From Methanomassiliicoccaceae archaeon (lineage in GTDB: Archaea; Thermoplasmatota; Thermoplasmata; Methanomassiliicoccales; Methanomethylophilaceae): a DNA stretch of 11,513 bases. Under the pieces are notes generated by a model that was given only the letters and a program-made list of their open reading frames with translations, was not told the origin of the DNA and did not search any database. Position 1 is the stretch's first letter; each line of letters begins with the position of its first letter. The stretch spans positions 1-11,513 of the forward strand of contig WRNI01000036.1 of the NCBI GenBank assembly GCA_009776695.1. The letters are read 5' to 3'. Of the stretch, positions 6,995 to 11,513 are shown in pieces. A program made the translations under genes and the position numbers.

Positions 6995-7642
6995 ATGGCA
7001 ACAGGCAACCGCGAGGACTATCTTCTGCGCATCCTTCGTCTTACGGATGGCGAAGGTGTCGCGAAAACAACGGACATCGCGGCGCTTATGAACGTTTCCG
7101 CGGCAAGCGTCACGGAGATGCTGAGAGCGCTGGCGGAGGACGGTTCCATCGTGTACGAAAAGTACAAAGGCGTCTCGCTGACGCCCGAAGGCCTTATACA
7201 GGCCAGGCGCCTGCGCGACAAGCACCAGATAGCCGAACGTTTCTTAATGGACATCCTTGACAAGGAGCAGGGCGCGGCGCACGAGGAAGCATGCAGAATG
7301 GAACATATCCTTTCCGACGAATCGGCAAAGAACATGTGCCGTATCATCGGCGCCTCCGATGTTTCCGCGTGCGAGGTATGCGGCACCGAATGCATAAAGA
7401 AGATATCGGGCGTGCAGATGAACAGACTGCCGCCGGGGACACCCGGAAAGATATCGCACCTGAAATGCGACGACCCCGAGAAGATAAAGAAGCTTGTGTC
7501 GATCGGCTTCGTTCCGGGGCGTTCGGTATCGCTGGTTAACAGAACGAGCAACAACGGCCCCATGATCTTTCATCTTGGCGAGTCGAACATAGCGCTGGAC
7601 CAGGACCTCGCGTCGCTTGTGTTCGTGGACGCCGGCACGTGA
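6995..7642 (+). CDS. DtxR/MntR-family metal-dependent repressor fused to a FeoA-like SH3 domain
   Basis: 215 residues. Residues 1-62 form a winged helix-turn-helix (DIAALMNVSAASVTEMLRAL, then a YKGVSLT wing). Residues 63-123 form the dimerisation/metal domain. Residues about 141-213 are FeoA/SH3-like (LPPGTPGKI, then LVSIGFVPGRSVSLV and the closing IALDQDLASLVFV). Metal ligands align with C. diphtheriae DtxR at a constant offset of two: H77, E81, H96, C100, E103, H104. DtxR Met10, however, corresponds to Asp8, as in MntR. The Cys at the 102-equivalent usually marks Fe(II) sensors. The linker carries an extra C-x-x-C-x-x-x-C (126-133). It precedes feoB by 4 bp and has a DtxR-type palindrome at its own promoter, so it is most likely the iron-responsive repressor of this operon. 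No separate feoA gene is present, so the C-terminal domain could also act on FeoB. Confidence 0.88.
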   Translation: MATGNREDYLLRILRLTDGEGVAKTTDIAALMNVSAASVTEMLRALAEDGSIVYEKYKGVSLTPEGLIQARRLRDKHQIAERFLMDILDKEQGAAHEEACRMEHILSDESAKNMCRIIGASDVSACEVCGTECIKKISGVQMNRLPPGTPGKISHLKCDDPEKIKKLVSIGFVPGRSVSLVNRTSNNGPMIFHLGESNIALDQDLASLVFVDAGT

Positions 7643-7646
7643 TACG

Positions 7647-9563
7647 ATGAGAGAGATGCAGGTAACCCTCATAGGTCAGCCCAACGCAGGGAAATCGTCT
7701 CTTTTCACGCGTCTGACGGGCGTCGGCGTGATAATATCGAATTACGCGGGAACGACGGTGGAGTTCGAAGAGGCGACGATAACAAGGAACGGTGTGAACA
7801 TACACGTTCACGACCTTCCCGGGACGCACTCGCTGTCCGGAAATTCTGATGATGAAAAAGTGGTAATGAAAGCGCTGACAGAGGATGCCGGCGATGTTGT
7901 CATTGTTGTTGCGGACGCGTCGAACATCGAAGGCAGCATGGTACTCTGTTTCGAAACGATGGAGTTAGGCATTCCGGTGATACTCGCGCTGAACAAGATG
8001 GACGCGGCGGTAAAGAAATTCGACACCGACGTGGATAAACTGAGGGATATCCTTAAAATTCCGGTGATGCCCGTCTCGGCGAGATCGGCGATGGGCGTCG
8101 ATGAACTTCTGGATGAAGTGATACGCTACGAAAAGAAGGAAACTGATTTCAAGGTACGGTATGACAGCCACGCGGAGGCGTACATAAAAGAACTGATACC
8201 GATGATCTTCGTGAACGGACTTGACGAGCGCGGCGTCGCGGTAAAACTTCTTGAAAAGGATGCGACAATATCCCCTCTCGTCAGTGACGAGGCAAAGGAT
8301 GCCGCGGAAAGAATGGCATCTGAATTTGAAACAACTCACGGCGAATCGATAAACGTGCATATAGCAAGAGATCGTTACGGCCAAGCCGGGATAATAAAGA
8401 ACGAGGTGCAGCGGAAGACCGTACGCGAAAGGTCGTTCTCCGAAAAACTGTCGGACGCGGCCACCGCTCCCGCAACGGGCATACCGTTGCTGATCGCAGT
8501 GCTTTTCATAACGTTCTCCTCATTCATATTAATAAGCGGTGTACTCGAATCGCTGATATCGGAGGCGTACCGCTCATTGGCCGGCGATTCGTTAAGCAGC
8601 TTTGGTGAAGAAATAGGCGGCGAGATCGGAAAGGCGGTGATGGAAGGCGTCGACAAGAGCATAGAGGCAATTCTCACGTTAGTGATACCGTTCATAATGC
8701 TCTTTTACGTTATACTCGGCATACTGGAAGATTCCGGATATATGCCGAGAGCCGTCGTATTATTGGATCGCGTCATGCACAGGCTCGGCCTTCACGGCGG
8801 TGCCTTCATACCGATGATGGTGGGCATCGGATGCAATGTGCCGGCGATAATGGCAACGCGCGTCATTGCGTCGAAGAGGGAACGTCTCATCGTGAGCACG
8901 CTGATAGTCATGGCCGTTCCGTGTTCCGCGCAGCTGGCGATAATATTGGGCGCAACCGGAAAGTACGCCGGCGTCCTGGCGGCGTTCTCGATATTTTTGG
9001 TACTCTTGGTGATGATCTTCGCGATCGGCATACTGATGAACAGATGGATGAAGTATGAGCCGTCAAGCCTGGCGATGGAGATGCCCGACCTTTCGATGCC
9101 GTCTGCGAGGAACGTCGCGTTCAAGACGTGGGACCGGTGCAAAGATTTCTTCATGATAGCGTTCCCGCTGCTTGTCGTGGGAAGCATCGTACTGGAAATA
9201 TTGCTGCAGTTCGGTCTTCTCGACGTTCTCATCGAACCGTTCTCATTCATAACGGTGACAATGCTCGGCCTTCCCGGTGTCGTGATAATAGCGTTCATCA
9301 TGGGCATCCTGAGAAAGGAGATGGCCGTCGGGATGCTGATGATACTGGCGATGCAGGGCGGCGTCCCGCTGGCGGATTTCATGACGGGCGATCAATTCCT
9401 TGTTTTCGGTCTCGTCATGGCAATATATATACCATGTTTGGCAACGATGGCCGTTCTCTGGAGGGAGTTCGGGATAAAGAACACCGCATTGATATCGGGA
9501 ACGTCGCTAATTGTTGCGCTGCTCATCGGAACGGCATTCAATGCCGTTCTGTCGGTGATATGA
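7647..9563 (+). CDS. feoB: Ferrous iron transporter FeoB
   Basis: A 638-residue GTPase-coupled Fe(II) permease of the cytoplasmic membrane. The N-terminal G domain has G1 GQPNAGKS (10-17), G3 DLPG (56-59), G4 NKMD (116-119) and G5 SARS (144-147). Next comes the helical GDI-like segment with ESINVHIARDRYG (233-245). From about residue 278 there are roughly eight to nine hydrophobic helices, with the conserved LEDSGYMPR (360-368), GIGCNVPAIMATR (393-405), PCSAQL (425-430), RKEMAVGML (556-564) and YIPCLAT (594-600). The permease motifs, including two Cys-containing helices, are intact. ATG 7647 is preferred: GTGAT at 7639-7643, overlapping the regulator stop, sits in proper anti-SD register. The ATG at 7656 would remove three residues. 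A TTG at 7617 also opens the frame but lies inside the regulator gene. Co-transcribed with the DtxR-FeoA fusion and presumably repressed when metal is plentiful. Confidence 0.97.
   Translation: MREMQVTLIGQPNAGKSSLFTRLTGVGVIISNYAGTTVEFEEATITRNGVNIHVHDLPGTHSLSGNSDDEKVVMKALTEDAGDVVIVVADASNIEGSMVLCFETMELGIPVILALNKMDAAVKKFDTDVDKLRDILKIPVMPVSARSAMGVDELLDEVIRYEKKETDFKVRYDSHAEAYIKELIPMIFVNGLDERGVAVKLLEKDATISPLVSDEAKDAAERMASEFETTHGESINVHIARDRYGQAGIIKNEVQRKTVRERSFSEKLSDAATAPATGIPLLIAVLFITFSSFILISGVLESLISEAYRSLAGDSLSSFGEEIGGEIGKAVMEGVDKSIEAILTLVIPFIMLFYVILGILEDSGYMPRAVVLLDRVMHRLGLHGGAFIPMMVGIGCNVPAIMATRVIASKRERLIVSTLIVMAVPCSAQLAIILGATGKYAGVLAAFSIFLVLLVMIFAIGILMNRWMKYEPSSLAMEMPDLSMPSARNVAFKTWDRCKDFFMIAFPLLVVGSIVLEILLQFGLLDVLIEPFSFITVTMLGLPGVVIIAFIMGILRKEMAVGMLMILAMQGGVPLADFMTGDQFLVFGLVMAIYIPCLATMAVLWREFGIKNTALISGTSLIVALLIGTAFNAVLSVI
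9527..9551 (+). other. Hairpin at the 3' end of feoB
   Basis: The inverted repeat AACGGCAT / ATGCCGTT (9530-9537 with 9541-9548, loop tca) extends outward through G-C, G-U and C-G pairs to 9527/9551 in the + strand RNA. It ends ten bases before the feoB stop. No T-run follows directly, so it is not a classical terminator. A pyrimidine-rich stretch (9601-9628) lies further on, inside gltX. It could stabilise the 3' end of the mRNA or separate the convergent transcripts. Confidence 0.45.
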
Positions 9564-9572
9564 ACGAAACGG

Positions 9573-11249
9573 TCAGCGATGCGCGAATACTGCACTGATG
9601 CCGTTCTTATCATTCTTCTCGATCTTTACGAAACCTACTCTCTCGAACTGAACGATATCGTTCTTTTCGGCGAGCAGAGCCCTCTCCGCCGTTCCTTTCA
9701 TGACCGAGCCGTCAGGCATATGAACTTCAGCGGGAACGCCCGACGATACCCACTGAACGGCGCGGACACCTTTCTTCAGAACGGATACGTCGTTGCCCGA
9801 ATACTTCGCGGGCTCGCCGAACTCCAGATTGCAAAGGTCCTTCAGTCTTATCGTTCCGGTCTCACGGAAATTGTCCGCGTCATTCGATGATATGGATACG
9901 TTCATCTTTCCCGATATCGAATAATCGCGCGTCCCTCTTTCCGGATGGTCGGGATGCAGAGGCGCCTTTCCTTTGAGCATATCTATGCCGGCAATATCGA
10001 ACGGGACGGGGTCCTGAACGAAGAAGTATCTGTTCGCGCCGTCATCAATAATGTCGCGGTTCATCGCGTACAGTGTGTCCCATGTGAATTGTATGTCAAT
10101 TTGCTTCATTCCGGCTTCCGTCCAGTACCTTCGTATCGCTTCCGGCCTTATCCCGCGTTTCTTCATCGCTCTCAGCGTTCCTGTGCGTACGTCGTCCCAT
10201 CCTGTGTACTCGTTATCACGTATGCCTTGTTTTATTATCGACGTCTTAAGTACCGACTCGGGAATGCTTACGAGACCGTAATGATAGAAATGCGGCGCCT
10301 TCCATCCCATGTGCCTGTAGATGTACTCCTGCCTGAACGTGTTGTTCAGATGATCCTTACCGCGTATCACGTGCGTCATACCGAGAAGATGATCGTCTAT
10401 CGCCACAGAGAGATTCATCATCGGATATACGTTATACTTCGTACCGATGCGGGGATGCGGATGATCGACGATGCGCAACGCAACGAAGTCCCGAACAGCA
10501 GGATTAGGATGTTTCAGATCGGTCTTCACAACGGCGATGGCCTCGCCTTCCGCGTAACCGTTCGATAACAGCCTATCGTAACGCTCCATTTGCTCTTCCT
10601 TCGGAAGATCACGGCACGGACATGCCCGCATATTCTCCTTTAATTCGCGCCAGTGATCGGCGTTGCACGTGCAGACGTACGCCTGTCCTTTTTCGATCAG
10701 TTCTTTTGTAACATCGTAATAGATAGGAAAGCGATCGCTCTGTATCACCGTCTCATGAACTTTCACGCCCAGCCATTCAAGGTCCTCCGGTATCATGTCG
10801 TACGCTTCCGGAGCTATCTTCTCGGGATTCGTGTCCTCGAATCTGTTTATCAATTTGCCGTCATATCTTTTGACGTACTCGTCATTCAGTACCGATACAC
10901 GGGAATGGCCGATGTGCAGCGGACCGGAAGGTCCGGGAGCTATCCTCATCACCACGCCTTTATCGGCATCGTCCAGCGCGGGAAGTTCGTACACGCGCTC
11001 TTTCTTCTCCCTTACCATAAGCTCGGGGGACAAAGACCGCAGTTCCTTTGTCTGCGCGTCCAGTGACATTTTGTTGACGTCCGATACGACGGCGTCGATC
11101 ATCGGGATTATTTCGGACGATCTGCTTCTGAGCTCAGGGAACTCGCCCAATATCTTACCGACGACGGATTTCGGATTTGCGGTGCCTTTGAAGAACACCG
11201 CGTTCTGCAGCGCATATTTCCTTATTGAATCCTGTATTGGATCGGACAT
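9573..11249 (-). CDS. gltX: Glutamyl-tRNA synthetase, archaeal type
   Basis: Charges tRNA(Glu), and probably tRNA(Gln) for later amidation, in the cytoplasm. It is a class I enzyme of archaeal/eukaryotic type: an N-terminal extension comes before the HIGH motif (GPSGPLHIGH, residues 106-115), followed by RFEDTNPE (136-143), a CxC...CxC zinc-type cluster (C193, C195, C210, C212), GTKYNVYP (269-276), the KMSKS-equivalent segment VLKTSIIKQG (333-342), EYTGWDDVRTGTLRAMKKRGI and a beta-barrel C-terminal half, with no bacterial-type helical anticodon domain. The start is set at 11249, giving 558 residues beginning MSDPIQDSIRKYAL, because the TATA-like box is 27 nt upstream. The ATG at 11264 would be only about 12 nt from that box. 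It converges on feoB with a 9-bp gap and has an unusual 20-bp tandem array upstream of its promoter. Confidence 0.95.
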   Translation of the reverse strand: MSDPIQDSIRKYALQNAVFFKGTANPKSVVGKILGEFPELRSRSSEIIPMIDAVVSDVNKMSLDAQTKELRSLSPELMVREKKERVYELPALDDADKGVVMRIAPGPSGPLHIGHSRVSVLNDEYVKRYDGKLINRFEDTNPEKIAPEAYDMIPEDLEWLGVKVHETVIQSDRFPIYYDVTKELIEKGQAYVCTCNADHWRELKENMRACPCRDLPKEEQMERYDRLLSNGYAEGEAIAVVKTDLKHPNPAVRDFVALRIVDHPHPRIGTKYNVYPMMNLSVAIDDHLLGMTHVIRGKDHLNNTFRQEYIYRHMGWKAPHFYHYGLVSIPESVLKTSIIKQGIRDNEYTGWDDVRTGTLRAMKKRGIRPEAIRRYWTEAGMKQIDIQFTWDTLYAMNRDIIDDGANRYFFVQDPVPFDIAGIDMLKGKAPLHPDHPERGTRDYSISGKMNVSISSNDADNFRETGTIRLKDLCNLEFGEPAKYSGNDVSVLKKGVRAVQWVSSGVPAEVHMPDGSVMKGTAERALLAEKNDIVQFERVGFVKIEKNDKNGISAVFAHR

Positions 11250-11272
11250 TGATGTAGCGAACATCCGTCACG

Positions 11273-11280
11273 TATATTAT
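11273..11280 (-). promoter_or_regulatory. TATA box of gltX
   Basis: The minus strand reads ATAATATA, centred 27 nt upstream of the ATG at 11249. The transcript would be leaderless from that ATG, and the upstream in-frame ATG (11264) would fall outside the mRNA. This decides the start chosen for gltX. Confidence 0.6.
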
Positions 11281-11290
11281 TCTGATTGCG

Positions 11291-11390
11291 AAGTATCTCG
11301 TTCATACGGCAAGTACTTCGTTCATACGGCAAGTACTTCGTTCATACGGCAAGTACTTCGTTCATACGGCAAGTACCTTGTTTATACGGC
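11291..11390. repeat. Five direct 20-bp repeats upstream of gltX
   Basis: The unit is AAGTACTTCGTTCATACGGC. Copies at 11311, 11331 and 11351 are identical. The copy at 11291 has two changes and the copy at 11371 has three, so the ends are diverged and the middle homogeneous. The 20-bp period is close to two helical turns, which puts all copies on one face of the DNA. Each intact copy contains the palindrome AAGTACTT. The array starts 11 bp upstream of the gltX TATA box and runs toward the promoter of the gene at the right edge. No spacers separate the copies, so it is not a CRISPR array. A protein-binding array is the simplest reading. Confidence 0.9.
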
Positions 11391-11405
11391 GGCAATTGTT
11401 TATTA
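11381..11405 (+). promoter_or_regulatory. Candidate TATA boxes for the right-edge gene
   Basis: Two AT-rich candidates point right: TTTATAC at 11381-11387, which lies within the diverged last copy of the 20-bp repeat, and TTTATTA at 11399-11405. They would start transcripts near 11410 and 11428, leaving a leader of about 60-75 nt before the ATG at 11487. I cannot choose between them. Confidence 0.35.
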
Positions 11406-11439
11406 ACTGTACATGCGATAATGTCAGCAATCGGATCCG

Positions 11440-11461
11440 GTGCGTACGAGCGCGTACGCAC
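11440..11461 (+). promoter_or_regulatory. Leader hairpin or operator before the right-edge gene
   Basis: GTGCGTACG-AGCG-CGTACGCAC is a perfect 9-bp inverted repeat with a 4-nt loop. It ends 13 nt before the Shine-Dalgarno and 25 nt before the ATG at 11487. It lies within the predicted mRNA leader, so it could act as an RNA stem that tunes translation or as a repressor site on DNA downstream of the start site. There is no U-tract, so a terminator is unlikely. Confidence 0.6.
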
Positions 11462-11474
11462 AAACCCGACAAAA

Positions 11475-11482
11475 GGAGTGAT
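11475..11482 (+). promoter_or_regulatory. Strong Shine-Dalgarno of the right-edge gene
   Basis: GGAGTGAT closely follows the archaeal anti-SD complement GGAGGTGAT. Its GGAG core ends 8 nt before the ATG at 11487 and only 2 nt before the in-frame ATG at 11481, which makes 11487 the likelier start. Confidence 0.7.
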
Positions 11483-11486
11483 GCGC

Positions 11487-11513
11487 ATGGAAAAAAGCAA
11501 AAATAAATTATGG
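11487..11513 (+). CDS. Start of an unidentified gene (3' partial, nine codons)
   Basis: ATG followed by codons for MEKSKNKLW up to the window edge. The strong Shine-Dalgarno, the leader hairpin and the promoter-like sequence upstream support a real gene. The Lys-rich start followed by Leu-Trp could be the positive end of a signal peptide or membrane anchor, but nine residues are too few to say. It is transcribed divergently from gltX across a 237-bp region that contains the 20-bp array. Confidence 0.5.

Noticed and set aside
7617..7646. TTG start giving a ten-residue N-terminal extension of FeoB
   Set aside because: It lies inside the regulator gene and extends past the usual FeoB start just ahead of the G1 motif. 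The ATG at 7647 has a fitting ribosome-binding register.
9945..10568. Plus-strand open frame of 207 codons inside gltX
   Set aside because: It is antisense to the catalytic core of GluRS and has no start signal or recognisable domain.
11250..11264. Upstream ATG (11264) as the gltX start
   Set aside because: It is only about 12 nt from the TATA-like box, so it would lie upstream of the expected transcript start. MSDPIQDS at 11249 fits better.
11291..11390. Possible short CRISPR array
   Set aside because: The 20-bp units abut without spacers and no cas gene is visible.
10795..11406. Plus-strand open frame of 203 codons covering the gltX 5' end and the 20-bp array
   Set aside because: It is antisense to conserved GluRS coding sequence. 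Its tail translates the 20-bp repeat, which is not a multiple of three and so would change frame each copy.

Overview
The window looks archaeal, most likely a methanogen-related Thermoplasmatota such as the Methanomassiliicoccales. The lineage is an inference. The visible support is an archaeal/eukaryotic-type glutamyl-tRNA synthetase, TATA-like boxes 24-27 nt upstream of start codons (which implies leaderless mRNAs), Shine-Dalgarno sequences mainly at operon-internal or leadered genes, a large LRR surface protein beside a long Sel1-repeat protein, and no TAG stop among the seven genes whose ends are visible.

Layout. (1) 1-2327, +: the 3' part of a surface protein with fifteen 21-residue leucine-rich repeats, three Ig-like modules and a C-terminal membrane anchor. 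Its N-terminus lies outside the window. (2) 2346-2396: a hairpin flanked by T-runs on both strands, which ends both this gene and the convergent Sel1 gene. (3) 2461-4269, -: a cytoplasmic protein made almost entirely of Sel1 repeats. (4) 4270-4360: a divergent promoter region. (5) 4361-6939, +: a two-gene operon with an ATGA overlap. It encodes a stand-alone E2/CAT-fold acyltransferase-like protein, with Glu in place of the catalytic His, and an acyl-CoA/acyl-AMP ligase. (6) 6945-9563, +: an iron-uptake operon with a 20-bp DtxR-box-like palindrome, a DtxR-family regulator fused to a FeoA-like domain, and FeoB. (7) 9573-11249, -: gltX, convergent with feoB and only 9 bp away. (8) 11250-11486: an intergenic region with five 20-bp tandem repeats, a 9-bp-stem hairpin and a strong Shine-Dalgarno. 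It leads into a gene of which only nine codons are visible.

How the parts fit. The iron module appears self-contained: the regulator should sense Fe(II) or Mn(II) and bind the palindrome that abuts its own TATA box, so closing the promoter of the feoB transporter. The ligase and acyltransferase-like protein probably activate and then transfer or bind a carboxylic acid of unknown identity. The LRR and Sel1 proteins are repeat scaffolds for protein contacts outside and inside the cell. The least explained features are the 20-bp array upstream of gltX, the mixed metal site and Cys cluster of the regulator-FeoA fusion, and the E2-like/ligase pair.
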